Below are positions 46,789-57,372 of a DNA stretch of 64,000 nucleotides, piece by piece (position 1 is the stretch's first letter; the number at the start of each line of letters is the position of its first letter). The DNA is taken from NCBI GenBank assembly GCA_902626385.1, contig CACOEZ010000001.1:1-64000 (forward strand), given 5' to 3'. The notes below the pieces were generated by a model. The model did not search any database. It was given only the letters and a program-made list of their open reading frames with translations, and was not told the origin of the DNA. Source of the DNA: an uncultured SAR86 cluster bacterium (lineage in GTDB: Bacteria; Pseudomonadota; Gammaproteobacteria; Magnimaribacterales; D2472). The translations under genes and the position numbers were made by a program.

Positions 46789-48083
46789 TAATTTGTAAGG
46801 GCTCTGTTAAGGTTTCTATAATCCTCTTCATGTGATGGATTTTCTTTTCTAAGGTCGGCGATTTTTTTGCATGCATGAAGAACTGTGGTATGGTCTCTTC
46901 CATTAAATGCCTCACCAATCTCCGGAAGGCTATGATTTGTTAGGTGTTTGGTTAATGCCATAGCCATTTGTCTTGGTCTTGTTATAGACCTACTCCTTCT
47001 TTTTGAGAGGAGGTCAGATAATTTGATGTTGTAGTATTCTGCTACTGTTTTTTGTATATTTTCAATGCTTACCATTTTGGCTGATATTACAAATAAATCT
47101 TTAAGAGCATCTTTCACAAGCGCCAAATCAATTTCTTGATTAGTGAACCTGGCATTAGCAACAACTCTTTTAAGAGCTCCCTCAAGTTCTCTAATGTTTG
47201 ATCTAATTCTTTGTGCTATGTAAATTGCACAATCATTTGGCAACAAAACACCCATCGTGTTTGCTTTATTTAATAAAACCGCAGCTCTTGTTTCGAGCTC
47301 AGGCGGGTCAATGACAACAGGCAATCCCCAACCAAGTCTCGACTTAAGCCTTTCTTCAAGACCATCAATTTCTTTTGGGTATTTATCACAGGTTAAAATC
47401 ATCTGATTATTTCTATCTAATAAAGCATTAAATGTATGAAAGAACTCTTCTTGTGATTGTTCTTTACCCGCAAAGAACTGAATGTCATCAATCAGAAGTG
47501 CATCTGCATTTCTATAATAAGACTTAAATTCGTTCATTGCACCTAATTGAAGGGCTTTAACCATATCAGATACAAACTTTTCAGAATGCACGTAGACAAT
47601 TCTTTTGTTTGGTTCGTTTTTAAGTATTTCGTTTCCGACAGCGTGCATAAGGTGAGTTTTTCCAAGACCAACTCCACCATAAATAAATAAAGGGTTGTAA
47701 TCTCCCTTTGGATTAGCGGCAACTTGTTTTGCGGCAGCTAGGGCTAAATGGTTTGACTTCCCTTCAACAAAATTATCAAATGTATATCCATCAACAAGTT
47801 TTATTTCTGAGTTTTTTTCATTGTTTTGATATTTATCAACAAATGTTTCTTTTGTTAAGGTCTTAAAAACCAGACTTATGTTCTTTTTAGAGTTTTGCTT
47901 AATTAGATTTTCGATATCTTGAGCAAAGTTCTTTTCGATATAATTTAGTATGAAATCATTTGGAGCCATTAGCTCGAGTGTATTTTCTTCTTGAGTTGCT
48001 TTTAATGGTCTAATCCAGGTGTTAAAGTCCTCTTGTGACAGTGTGTTCTCAAGCTTTTCAGAACACTTATTCCAAAGTTCCAA
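46788..48083 (-). CDS. dnaA: Chromosomal replication initiator DnaA
   Basis: A 431-residue AAA+ initiator. It has an N-terminal domain I, short linker, the Walker [16 protein letters not shown] near 142, Walker [15 protein letters not shown] near 205, and the sensor/arginine-finger region [15 protein letters not shown]. The DNA-binding domain IV signature [14 protein letters not shown] is near the end. The start is a TTG with AGGAG eight bases upstream. It is shorter than E. coli DnaA (467) mainly through a reduced linker. It diverges from rpmH across the candidate origin. Confidence 0.96.
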   Translation of the reverse strand: MELWNKCSEKLENTLSQEDFNTWIRPLKATQEENTLELMAPNDFILNYIEKNFAQDIENLIKQNSKKNISLVFKTLTKETFVDKYQNNEKNSEIKLVDGYTFDNFVEGKSNHLALAAAKQVAANPKGDYNPLFIYGGVGLGKTHLMHAVGNEILKNEPNKRIVYVHSEKFVSDMVKALQLGAMNEFKSYYRNADALLIDDIQFFAGKEQSQEEFFHTFNALLDRNNQMILTCDKYPKEIDGLEERLKSRLGWGLPVVIDPPELETRAAVLLNKANTMGVLLPNDCAIYIAQRIRSNIRELEGALKRVVANARFTNQEIDLALVKDALKDLFVISAKMVSIENIQKTVAEYYNIKLSDLLSKRRSRSITRPRQMAMALTKHLTNHSLPEIGEAFNGRDHTTVLHACKKIADLRKENPSHEEDYRNLNRALTN

Positions 48084-48261
48084 TATTTTCTCCTAGTTAG
48101 AATGATAGTCTATTAAAAAACTCACAAGATATCTACAGGATAAATTATAGAATTTTCTGTGGATAACTTGTATATAAAAAAAATTAATAATTTATTATTT
48201 TTTTTATGAATTTAAAAAAATATTAAGTTATAATTCGCACCACTTTTTTTATCCAACTATT
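48084..48261. other. oriC: Candidate replication origin (dnaA-rpmH intergenic)
   Basis: This 178-base gap between dnaA and rpmH is the place of oriC in Pseudomonas. It holds one perfect DnaA box on the minus strand (TGTGGATAA, 48158-48166) and two weak boxes with two mismatches each (48129-48137 and 48249-48257). Between them is an almost pure A/T stretch of about 60 bases (48171-48232), suited for unwinding. The rpmH promoter must also be here. One good box is few for an origin, so this is probable rather than proven. Confidence 0.55.
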
Positions 48262-48396
48262 ATGAAGAGAACATTTCAACCTAGCAATCTTAAAAGAAAG
48301 AGAACACATGGTTTTAGAGCAAGAATGTCAACCAAGGCTGGTAGAGCTGTTCTTTCTAACAGAAGAAAAAAAGGAAGAAAAGTCCTTAGTGCATAG
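48262..48396 (+). CDS. rpmH: Ribosomal protein bL34
   Basis: A 44-residue, highly basic 50S protein. It begins [22 protein letters not shown] and ends in [12 protein letters not shown], the near-invariant bL34 sequence. It has no recognisable ribosome site; the upstream sequence reads TTTATCCAACTATT. rnpA starts two bases after its stop, the universal rpmH-rnpA pair. Confidence 0.97.
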   Translation: MKRTFQPSNLKRKRTHGFRARMSTKAGRAVLSNRRKKGRKVLSA

Positions 48397-48398
48397 AA

Positions 48399-48722
48399 TT
48401 GCCAAACCCCAAGAAAAAAAACCAAGAGCTCCATAGGCTTTATAGCTGCAAACATTTTAGAATTTTTAAAAAAATTAATAGTTGTGGCTTAGAAATATCT
48501 ATATCGAAAAAATATTTTAAGCTTGCTGTTGATAGAAACTTTATAAAAAGAAGGGTAAAAGAAATTATCAGGCAAAATAATTATGATTTTTTTAACAAAG
48601 ATGGTTTTGTTTTTTCTGTATTTAGGCCATTTGCGGAGTTATCATATCAACAAGCAGACAAAGAGGTTTGTATAGCGGTTAATAGTATTTTTGAGGATTT
48701 TAAAAAAACAAATGGGAATTAG
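48399..48722 (+). CDS. rnpA: Ribonuclease P protein component
   Basis: A 107-residue basic protein that assists the RNase P RNA in 5' maturation of tRNA. The RNR signature is present as AVDRNFIKRRVKEIIRQN (about 45-62), following a beta-strand region LEISISKKYFKLA. The TTG start lies two bases after rpmH. No yidD gene intervenes before yidC, whose start lies inside the rnpA end. Confidence 0.92.
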   Translation: MPNPKKKNQELHRLYSCKHFRIFKKINSCGLEISISKKYFKLAVDRNFIKRRVKEIIRQNNYDFFNKDGFVFSVFRPFAELSYQQADKEVCIAVNSIFEDFKKTNGN

Positions 48723-50244
48723 AAATGTATACTGGGGATTGATAATCCTTTTATCTGGTGCCCTTCTTTTTGAATGGACTTCTGAAAAGCGATCTGATGC
48801 GATTCAGGAGCATCTTAGCTACGCTGAATCTTTTAACTCCTCATTTCTTGGTGATGAATATGTATCAATTGAAAGTGAGGAACTTTTTCTGATTATTGCG
48901 GTTAAGACCGGTTCAATAATTGAAACAAGGCTAAAAAAATATCCTGTTGAAAATGTTCCCGGCTCTCTGGGTTTTCGTGTGTTTGGAAGTGGTCAGAACA
49001 GCGCTTTTAATTATTATTTTAAAAGTGGCTTTACAAAATCTAACCCTGTTTTTTCGGTAGATGTTATCAAAGATAATTCGGTTAGGTTAATAGATGACGA
49101 GCTCGGAATATCGAAGCTTATATCTTTTTCTGAGGCCCCATATGAAGTTCTTGTTCTCGACTCATCTTTAAACGGAGTAGAGGGCAAGTCGTTTGCCGGT
49201 CTATACAGGACGGCTGGTAGGCCGCTTGATTTAAAATCAGATGCTCTGAGTGGCGGTATGATGAATAATGGCTCTTATTTGGGTGTTGCAATTAGCACCG
49301 ATAGCGAGCCCTACGAAACAACTAAGCTAAACCAAATTGATGAGGGTGGTATTGAGTCCCTTTCAAGATCGGGTTGGGTTGCTTTTGTTCAGAAATACTT
49401 TTTTGCAGCGTTGATTGGGTCTGAGGATTTTATATACAATTTTTACGCGCTTCCCTCAGAGGGTGGCTTGTTTAGAATGGGTTATACGGTTGAAAACCCG
49501 TCTGCTGTTTCTTCGGTATTTGAGCATGAGCACAGAATCTTTGTGGGTCCAAAGATTAGAAAAGATTTAATGGGCAGGGCTGATAATTTAGAGCTAACTA
49601 TCGAAATGGGTTGGTTTTGGTTTCTTGCTCAACCGATGGTTTTCGCAATGGATGCAATCAACGCGTATGTGGGTAATTGGGGGTTAACTATAGTTATATT
49701 TACGCTCCTTATTAAAATGGTGTTTTGGCCAATTACTGCCAAATCATTTACCTCAATGGCGGCGATGAGAAAAATAACACCCGAACTTAATGAAATTAAA
49801 CAGCGATATAAAAACGACAATCAAAAGATTCAGGCTGAGACAATGAAACTTTTTAAAGAACATGGCGCCAATCCTTTAGGCGGTTGTTTGCCAATACTAA
49901 TCCAGATGCCTTTTTTTATAGGTTTTTTCTTTGCTCTGAGGGAGATGGTTGAGTTGAGACATAGCACTTTTGGTGTGTGGTCCGATCTTTCTGTGCCTGA
50001 TCCGTATTTTTTATTTCCTGTTGCTTTTGCTGTTCTTATGACGGTCACACAAAGACTAAACCCTCAACCAGCCGGGATGGACCCAACCCAAGCACAGGTA
50101 ATGAAATATATGCCAGTTATGTTTTCTTTGTTTTTTGTAGTTATGCCGGCTGCTCTGGGTCTCTACATGGTTGTAAACACAGGAGTTCAATTAGCGCAGC
50201 AAGCATATATGTACAAAAAAAGTGGCGCCCTGACGAGCGGTTAA
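48712..50244 (+). CDS. yidC: Membrane protein insertase YidC
   Basis: A 510-residue Oxa1/Alb3-type insertase with an N-terminal anchor (IRNVYWGLIILLSGALLFEW), a large periplasmic beta domain (about 40-300) and five C-terminal membrane helices. The conserved hydrophilic-groove Arg lies in FWPITAKSFTSMAAMRKITPE, with KYMPVMFSLFFVVMPAALGLYM near the end. An upstream TTG at 48691 is in frame, but MGIRNVYWG aligns with the usual N-terminus. The ATG overlaps rnpA by 11 bases. Coding sequence is strongly T- and G-rich, unlike most of the window. Confidence 0.94.
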   Translation: MGIRNVYWGLIILLSGALLFEWTSEKRSDAIQEHLSYAESFNSSFLGDEYVSIESEELFLIIAVKTGSIIETRLKKYPVENVPGSLGFRVFGSGQNSAFNYYFKSGFTKSNPVFSVDVIKDNSVRLIDDELGISKLISFSEAPYEVLVLDSSLNGVEGKSFAGLYRTAGRPLDLKSDALSGGMMNNGSYLGVAISTDSEPYETTKLNQIDEGGIESLSRSGWVAFVQKYFFAALIGSEDFIYNFYALPSEGGLFRMGYTVENPSAVSSVFEHEHRIFVGPKIRKDLMGRADNLELTIEMGWFWFLAQPMVFAMDAINAYVGNWGLTIVIFTLLIKMVFWPITAKSFTSMAAMRKITPELNEIKQRYKNDNQKIQAETMKLFKEHGANPLGGCLPILIQMPFFIGFFFALREMVELRHSTFGVWSDLSVPDPYFLFPVAFAVLMTVTQRLNPQPAGMDPTQAQVMKYMPVMFSLFFVVMPAALGLYMVVNTGVQLAQQAYMYKKSGALTSG

Positions 50245-50245
50245 A

Positions 50246-51559
50246 ATGTCTGTTGTTTATGCGCTTGCTACTCCGGCTGCAAAATCTGCCATTTGTATTT
50301 TCAGGGTTTCTGGTGATGGTTGTTTTGATGATATAGCAGGCTTGTTTGGATTAGACGGGTTTAACCCTCGCACTTTTTACCTTGTTGATATGAAAAACGG
50401 TGAGCGGCTTGTAGATAGGGTTGGATTAATTCTATTCAAAGGTCCTAATAGTTATACGGGCGAGGATTCTTTTGAGGTTTATGCTCATGGCAGTCTTGGT
50501 ATTATGTCTCTTATCTCAGATACTTTTGACAGTCATGGTTATTCTGAGGCCCCTCCTGGTGAGTTTACTAAAAGGGCTTTTTTAAATGACAAAATTAGTC
50601 TTAATGAAGCTGAGTCTTTGTCAGATCTTATAGATAGTACAAGCTCTGATGAGGTTTTCTTATCTGGTTCTTCGTTGTTTGGAGATCTCTCCAATCGTTT
50701 AGCTGAATATTCAGAAAGGGTTAATTTAATAAGAATAAGGGTTGAAGGAGAAATAGATTTTTCTGAGGAAGGTGAAGATTTCATGGATGATGGTTTGCTA
50801 GATGATCTCCAAAAAGTTAAAGAAGATTTTGAATCTTTTGTTTCGTTGTGTGCAAATAAGAGGGATATTTCACAAAAGAAAAATATACTGCTTGTGGGGC
50901 CGACAAATTCAGGTAAGTCGTCTATTTTTAATAGGTTGGTTGGATATGAAAGAGCAATTGTTACAGACCGGCCTGGTACTACTAGAGACATGATTAGTTC
51001 TGAGGCTTTTTTTGAAACAAGTGTTTTTTCTATAAGCGATACTGCTGGGATGAGGAAGACTGACGATGTTGTTGAAGAAAGGGGTATTGAAATTTCTTTA
51101 AATCAAATGTCTGAGGCTGATTTGGTTTTAGGGGTTTTTGAAAACTATTCAGAAGATATGATTTCTTTTTTAGAAAAAACATGTGGATCGAATAAATTTC
51201 TTAGCGTTCAAAATAAAATAGATATTAATAAAGCAGATGTTAAAAAATATGATTGTTGTGTTTCAGCAAAAAGTGGTGATGGGTTTAAAGAACTAAGACA
51301 AGAAATAGCAAGTTTTTTTAACGAAACAGGTGTAAAAAACGAAAAGGATTTTATGGTTAGAGATAGGCATGTCAAAATATTTATGTCTGTTACAAAAAAT
51401 TTAGAGCAAGCAATACAGGGATTAAATAACAAAAAAACTTTAGAGTTAGTGGCAGAAGATTTGAAAAACGCAAGATCTGATCTGGATGAATTAATAGGTA
51501 GAAAATTTTCAGACTCTCTTCTTGGCGACATCTTTAGCTCTTTTTGTATTGGTAAATAA
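50246..51559 (+). CDS. mnmE: tRNA modification GTPase MnmE
   Basis: A 437-residue protein that with MnmG makes cmnm5U34 in tRNA wobble positions. The N-terminal tetrahydrofolate-binding domain shows GPNSYTGEDSFEVYAHG and PPGEFTKRAFLNDKISLNEAESL. The GTPase has G1 VGPTNSGKSS, G2 TTRDM, G3 DTAGMRKTDD and G4 NKID. The C-terminus is FCIGK, the required C(I/L/V)GK. It starts one base after yidC. Base use is extreme, T- and G-rich on the coding strand. Confidence 0.95.
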   Translation: MSVVYALATPAAKSAICIFRVSGDGCFDDIAGLFGLDGFNPRTFYLVDMKNGERLVDRVGLILFKGPNSYTGEDSFEVYAHGSLGIMSLISDTFDSHGYSEAPPGEFTKRAFLNDKISLNEAESLSDLIDSTSSDEVFLSGSSLFGDLSNRLAEYSERVNLIRIRVEGEIDFSEEGEDFMDDGLLDDLQKVKEDFESFVSLCANKRDISQKKNILLVGPTNSGKSSIFNRLVGYERAIVTDRPGTTRDMISSEAFFETSVFSISDTAGMRKTDDVVEERGIEISLNQMSEADLVLGVFENYSEDMISFLEKTCGSNKFLSVQNKIDINKADVKKYDCCVSAKSGDGFKELRQEIASFFNETGVKNEKDFMVRDRHVKIFMSVTKNLEQAIQGLNNKKTLELVAEDLKNARSDLDELIGRKFSDSLLGDIFSSFCIGK

Positions 51560-51771
51560 CATGTGTGTAAGTTGTGTTAAATAAAAACTAAAGAAAACTG
51601 TAAACAGTTTGTTAACTGTTTTTGTTGTGTGTATTTAATAGCTAATTAAGAGGTTTAAATGGTTGTTTTTTACTGTAACAGGGCCTGTTTGATAGTTTTA
51701 TTAACAAATATTCACACACTAACAAAAATAACAACAAGTATATAATATAGATATTATTATTTAATTATTTT
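51560..51771. other. mnmE-mnmG intergenic region
   Basis: The second-largest gap in the window (212 bases). Besides the hairpins at 51595-51620 it holds a quasi-palindrome AACAGGGCCTGTTT (51677-51690) and a one-mismatch DnaA box (ATATTCACA, 51708-51716). A TATAAT just upstream of mnmG lacks a -35 at proper spacing. GT-rich words on the left (GTGTGTAAGTTGTG) face AC-rich words on the right (ACACACTAACAAAAATAACAAC), and the coding-strand composition changes sign across this region. No gene or RNA is recognisable. Confidence 0.5.
51595..51623 (+). terminator. Overlapping hairpins after mnmE, possible terminator
   Basis: AACAGTT (51603-51609) pairs with AACTGTT (51614-51620) around a four-base loop, and the arm runs into TTTTT (51619-51623), a plausible terminator 44 bases after mnmE. 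The same central arm can instead pair with AAACTG at 51595-51600, giving a mutually exclusive alternative hairpin. That layout resembles an attenuator but may be chance in AT-rich DNA. Confidence 0.4.
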
Positions 51772-53619
51772 ATGTATAAGTTTGATGTCATAGTAATTGG
51801 TGGAGGTCATGCCGGCGCTGAAGCAGCTTTCTCAATTGATAGAGCTGGGCTTAGTTGTGCGTTAATTACAATGGACGAATCAAAAGTAGGGCAGATGTCA
51901 TGCAATCCCGCAATAGGAGGTCTCGGTAAGTCACACATAGTTAGAGAAATAGATGCAATGGGAGGTCTTATGGCTATAGCAACAGATATGTCAGGCATTC
52001 AATACAGAACCCTAAACACTCGAAAAGGTGATGCGGTTCAGGCATTAAGGGTTCAATGCGACAGAGATCTCTATAAAAAAGCTGTACAAAAAATACTCAA
52101 CAAAACCAATATTAAGATTATTAGTGAAGAGGTGGTGGATTTAATAATTTCAAAAAATTCTGTATTAGGGGTTATTACAAAAGACAAACGTTATTTATCA
52201 AAGAAAACAATTCTTACAACTGGCACATTTTTAAACGGAAAAATGTACACAGGAAGAGATGTTATAAGTGGGGGTAGGACAGGAGAACAACCATCAATAC
52301 CTTTGTCTAAAAAATTGTATGGATTGAAGTTACCAATGGGGAGATTGAAAACTGGCACACCAGCAAGAATTAAACTTTCAAGCATTGACACATCAAAGAT
52401 GGAAGACCAGCCAGGCGACACACCCACCCCATGGATGTCAATTTCTAACCCACCCAAAAAACACCAAACACAACTATCTTGTTTTATTACAAGAACAAAC
52501 AAAAAAACACACGAGATAATTAAAAACAACATTCATCTATCAGCGATGTACTCAGGAGAAATACAGGGAATAGGGCCAAGATATTGCCCATCAATAGAGG
52601 ATAAAATCTTCAAATTTCAAAACAAAGACAGCCACCAAATATTTATCGAACCTGAAGGAGTAAAAAAGGATTTGGTTTACCCAAACGGAATATCAACAAG
52701 CCTGCCCAAAGAAACACAAGCAGAATTTATTCGTTCAATTAAAGGCATGGAAAACTCTGAAATAACAGAGTATGGATATGCTGTAGAGTATGATTTTGTA
52801 GACCCAAGATCTTTGGAGAAAACACTTCAACTTAACAGCCTAAGTAACTTATATTTAGCGGGCCAAATTAACGGAACAACAGGCTACGAAGAGGCGGCGG
52901 CTCAGGGATTAATTGCTGGCATAAACGCAAGCAACAATATTAAAAAACAAGAGGAGTTTATTCTTGATCGAAGCGAATCTTATATCGGAGTAATGCTCGA
53001 TGACTTAACATCACACGGCATTACAGAGCCATATAGAATGTTTACTAGCCGAGCCGAACACAGACTTCTATTATCACAAAACAACGCCCAGCAAAGACTT
53101 CTAATGAAGGCGCGGAAAATAGGCATGGTTGACAAAGAAACCGAAACCAAGTTTTTAGAAAACGAGAGGAAGTACAAAGATTTTGTTGAACAGACGCTTA
53201 AAAAAACAAAAACCAACTATTTTATTAACAAAAAAAACACAAAGACAAAACTTAACGAAAACAAAAGCCTGTATAAACTCTTGTCAAGAAATGACGTCAA
53301 CGAAAAAAAACTCTTTAAAACCAACCAAACCAACGAAAAACACTATCAAAGAGCAATCACTGAAATAAAATACTCTGGTTATATCGCAAAACAACTAAGA
53401 GAAATAAATAAAACAAAAAAACAAAACAACAAAAAAATACCAAAAAACATCAACTATAAGGAAATTTCAGGCCTATCAAACGAGGTACGCGAAAAACTTA
53501 TTAACAACAAACCCAAAACAATAGGTGGCGCAAATCAAATAGAAGGAATAACGCCAGCAGCTTTAAATCTAATATTAATACACATAAAAAAGGGCGAACT
53601 TCTTAAAGAAAATGCTTAG
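51772..53619 (+). CDS. mnmG: tRNA modification enzyme MnmG (GidA)
   Basis: A 615-residue FAD-dependent partner of MnmE. The N-terminal dinucleotide loop is VIGGGHAGAEAA; MSCNPAIGGLGKSHIVREIDAMGG and RTGEQPSIPLS follow, then YLAGQINGTTGYEEAAAQGLIAGINA near 365 and the helical C-terminal domain. The last third is very rich in Lys, Asn and Thr, with A/C-rich codons (AAC, ACA). This is opposite in base bias to mnmE just upstream. It overlaps rsmG by eight bases. Confidence 0.95.
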   Translation: MYKFDVIVIGGGHAGAEAAFSIDRAGLSCALITMDESKVGQMSCNPAIGGLGKSHIVREIDAMGGLMAIATDMSGIQYRTLNTRKGDAVQALRVQCDRDLYKKAVQKILNKTNIKIISEEVVDLIISKNSVLGVITKDKRYLSKKTILTTGTFLNGKMYTGRDVISGGRTGEQPSIPLSKKLYGLKLPMGRLKTGTPARIKLSSIDTSKMEDQPGDTPTPWMSISNPPKKHQTQLSCFITRTNKKTHEIIKNNIHLSAMYSGEIQGIGPRYCPSIEDKIFKFQNKDSHQIFIEPEGVKKDLVYPNGISTSLPKETQAEFIRSIKGMENSEITEYGYAVEYDFVDPRSLEKTLQLNSLSNLYLAGQINGTTGYEEAAAQGLIAGINASNNIKKQEEFILDRSESYIGVMLDDLTSHGITEPYRMFTSRAEHRLLLSQNNAQQRLLMKARKIGMVDKETETKFLENERKYKDFVEQTLKKTKTNYFINKKNTKTKLNENKSLYKLLSRNDVNEKKLFKTNQTNEKHYQRAITEIKYSGYIAKQLREINKTKKQNNKKIPKNINYKEISGLSNEVREKLINNKPKTIGGANQIEGITPAALNLILIHIKKGELLKENA

Positions 53620-54217
53620 GCCAGATGAGCTTTCTATTGAAATCAACAACGAAAAAAAAGAAAAGATTTTAACCTTTATAAACCTAGCGCTTGATTTTAA
53701 TAAAACACATAATATTTTTTCCAGGAGTAGTGAACAAGAGGTTTTCGAAAAGGATGTTTTAGACTCCTACCCCATAACAAAATTTATAGATAACAAAAAA
53801 AATATTCTAGACCTTGGTTCTGGGGGCGGTTTTCCTGGCCTGGTTATTGCAATAATAAAACCTAACAATAATGTATATTTATTAGAGAGCAATCAGAAAA
53901 AAGCCTATTTTTTAAGAAAAATTATCGACGAGCTTGATATTAAGAACGGAATCGTGATTAATGAAAACATTACAAAAAGAAATAACCTTGGGACGTTTGA
54001 CATAATCACAGCAAGAGCTTTTGCAAAAATAGGTAAGATCATCGAGCTTACAAGAAACAATCTAAAAAAAGAAACAGAATATCTTCTACTCAAAGGAACA
54101 ATCCAAAAAATAAAAGAAGAGCTAAAAGTATTAGACACAAACCAATTAACATATGAAATAATCAAACTAGAAAACAAAAAACAAGAAAGACACATTATTA
54201 AAATTAAAAACAAATGA
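53612..54217 (+). CDS. rsmG: 16S rRNA m7G527 methyltransferase RsmG (GidB)
   Basis: A 201-residue class I methyltransferase. It has FNKTHNIFSRSSEQEVFEKDVLDS near 30, the SAM loop ILDLGSGGGFPGLVIAI near 67, and TARAFAKIGKIIEL near 132, all RsmG landmarks. It modifies G527 in helix 18 of 16S rRNA. It overlaps mnmG by eight bases and parA by four (ATGA). Base composition is A-rich on the coding strand. Confidence 0.94.
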   Translation: MLRPDELSIEINNEKKEKILTFINLALDFNKTHNIFSRSSEQEVFEKDVLDSYPITKFIDNKKNILDLGSGGGFPGLVIAIIKPNNNVYLLESNQKKAYFLRKIIDELDIKNGIVINENITKRNNLGTFDIITARAFAKIGKIIELTRNNLKKETEYLLLKGTIQKIKEELKVLDTNQLTYEIIKLENKKQERHIIKIKNK

Positions 54218-54975
54218 ACAAGGTCATTGCAATAGCAAACCAGAAAGGGGGTGTGGGTAAAACCACTACCGCTGTAAATATTGCGGCATCACTGGCGGCA
54301 ACAAAAAGAAGAACGTTGCTTGTTGACCTAGACCCACAAGGCAATGCCACCACAGCAACAGGAGTAGATAACCTTAACTCGAAAACACTTTATTCACACT
54401 ACTTTGAAAAAACACCCATAAATAAATGCATCCAAAAAACAAAAGACAATTACGATGTTATCCCTGGCTCAGAAGAGTTAATTGCACTCGAGGTTTCAAT
54501 AAGGAGTGATGGCAATCAAGCATTTTTATCAAAAAGCCTCAAAGACCTAGAGAGTAATTACGATTATACAATAATTGACACACCACCAACATTAAATCAG
54601 TTAACAATTGAGGGGCTTTTATGTGCTTCTGGAACGCTAATTCCGCTTCAGTGTGAATATTATTCCCTAGAGGGCGTGACCGGACTAATGAACACAATTA
54701 ATACACTCTCAAATAAAAACATGACAACTAATAGGGTTTTGGGTATTGTTAGAACAATGGTTGATATGAGAAACAATCTAGCCAAAGAGGTTTCAGAGGA
54801 GCTTGAAAGGCACTTTCCTTCACTTGTATTCAATACACTAATACCAAGAAATATAAAATTAGCTGAAGCACCAAGCCATGGAATATCTGGAATACAGTAC
54901 ATGCCAAACTCATACGGCGCAAAGGCGTATTTAGCTCTTGCTGGAGAATTAATAAGAAGGGTGGAGCATGTCTGA
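54214..54975 (+). CDS. parA: Chromosome partitioning ATPase ParA (Soj)
   Basis: A 253-residue deviant Walker-type ATPase that forms DNA-bound gradients for origin segregation. The P-loop KGGVGKTTTAVNIA carries the signature Lys at KGGVGKT; LLVDLDPQGNATTATG and YTIIDTPPTLNQL follow. It lacks an N-terminal HTH, as in chromosomal (type Ib-like) ParA. It overlaps rsmG by four bases and parB by eight. Confidence 0.95.
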   Translation: MNKVIAIANQKGGVGKTTTAVNIAASLAATKRRTLLVDLDPQGNATTATGVDNLNSKTLYSHYFEKTPINKCIQKTKDNYDVIPGSEELIALEVSIRSDGNQAFLSKSLKDLESNYDYTIIDTPPTLNQLTIEGLLCASGTLIPLQCEYYSLEGVTGLMNTINTLSNKNMTTNRVLGIVRTMVDMRNNLAKEVSEELERHFPSLVFNTLIPRNIKLAEAPSHGISGIQYMPNSYGAKAYLALAGELIRRVEHV

Positions 54976-55813
54976 AGATAAAAAAATTTTAAATAAGGGT
55001 CTCGACGCACTTCTTGGGCAGACAGATACAAAACAGCGAACAGTCAAAGAAATAGAGTTGGAGAAAATAAAACCCGGAAGATTTCAGCCAAGATCAAACT
55101 TTGATGATGAAAAATTAGGAGAATTAACAGAATCTATCAAAAACCAGGGTGTTTTGTCTCCAATATTAGTAAGAGAGCTGGGACTAAATGAGTTCGAGGT
55201 GATCGCTGGTGAAAGAAGATTAAGAGCCTCAAAACAAGCGGGACTAACTTCAATTCCTTGCTTGGTTGACCAAAAGCAGGACCAAGATGCCCTTATATCA
55301 GCATTGATTGAGAATCTTCAAAGAGAGGACTTAAACCCTGTTGAGGAGGCCAGGGGGCTGGACAGGCTCAAACGCGAGTTTGGATTAACACAAGACGAGG
55401 TTGCAAAATCTACCGGAAAGGCTAGGAGTACAATCGCAAACTCTTTAAGAATTTTATCACTTCCCAGCAGCATCTTAGACATGCTCTCCAGTGGCATGAT
55501 TGAAAAGGGACATGCAAAACTTCTGGCATCTATGGAGCCCAAAGAGGCGGAAGAAGCAGCAAAAAAAATTGTAAAAAATAACCTCTCTATAAAAGACTTT
55601 AGCAGCATAAATTCAAAAAAATCTACCAATAAAAAAATTATTTCCACCTCAAAAGACACTGATTTGTTAAATGTTGAAAGAGAAATGTCAGAAACATTTG
55701 GTCACAAAATAGAAATAGATACTAAAAACAAAAAAGCCGGAAAGGTCTCGATTTTCTATAACACGCTCGATGAGCTTGATTCGATAATTCAGAAGTTAAA
55801 AAATAAACAATAA
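54968..55813 (+). CDS. parB: Chromosome partitioning protein ParB (Spo0J)
   Basis: A 281-residue CTP-dependent DNA clamp loading at parS. The N-terminal NKGLDALLG ParA-contact segment, the CTP-binding box GERRLRASKQAGLTSIP near 78 and the helix-turn-helix LTQDEVAKSTGKARSTIANSLRILSL near 135 are clear. A C-terminal dimer domain follows a Lys/Ser-rich linker. Its likely target is the palindrome in recF (44613-44626). It ends 40 bases before the ATP synthase promoter's -10. Confidence 0.95.
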   Translation: MSEDKKILNKGLDALLGQTDTKQRTVKEIELEKIKPGRFQPRSNFDDEKLGELTESIKNQGVLSPILVRELGLNEFEVIAGERRLRASKQAGLTSIPCLVDQKQDQDALISALIENLQREDLNPVEEARGLDRLKREFGLTQDEVAKSTGKARSTIANSLRILSLPSSILDMLSSGMIEKGHAKLLASMEPKEAEEAAKKIVKNNLSIKDFSSINSKKSTNKKIISTSKDTDLLNVEREMSETFGHKIEIDTKNKKAGKVSIFYNTLDELDSIIQKLKNKQ

Positions 55814-55818
55814 ACAGC

Positions 55819-55847
55819 TTGTTTATAAATTAATATGTTTCTATAAT
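55819..55847 (+). promoter_or_regulatory. Sigma-70 promoter of the ATP synthase operon
   Basis: TTGTTT (55819-55824) and a perfect TATAAT (55842-55847) are spaced exactly 17 bases. Transcription would begin near 55854, about 36 bases before the atpI GTG. With the coxB promoter this is the best-formed promoter in the window. Confidence 0.65.
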
Positions 55848-55889
55848 TCTCGCCAGAATAAGAAATAAATTAACCCTATAATCCGCAGT

Positions 55890-57112
<1,223 letters not shown>

Positions 57113-57126
57113 TCCTCAAAATATAG

Positions 57127-57357
<231 letters not shown>

Positions 57358-57372
57358 GATAAAGACTTAAAT

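Noticed and set aside
51603-51771. Origin of replication in the mnmE-mnmG gap
   Set aside because: Only one imperfect DnaA box, and the base-asymmetry change has the wrong sign for an origin; kept only as an auxiliary possibility.
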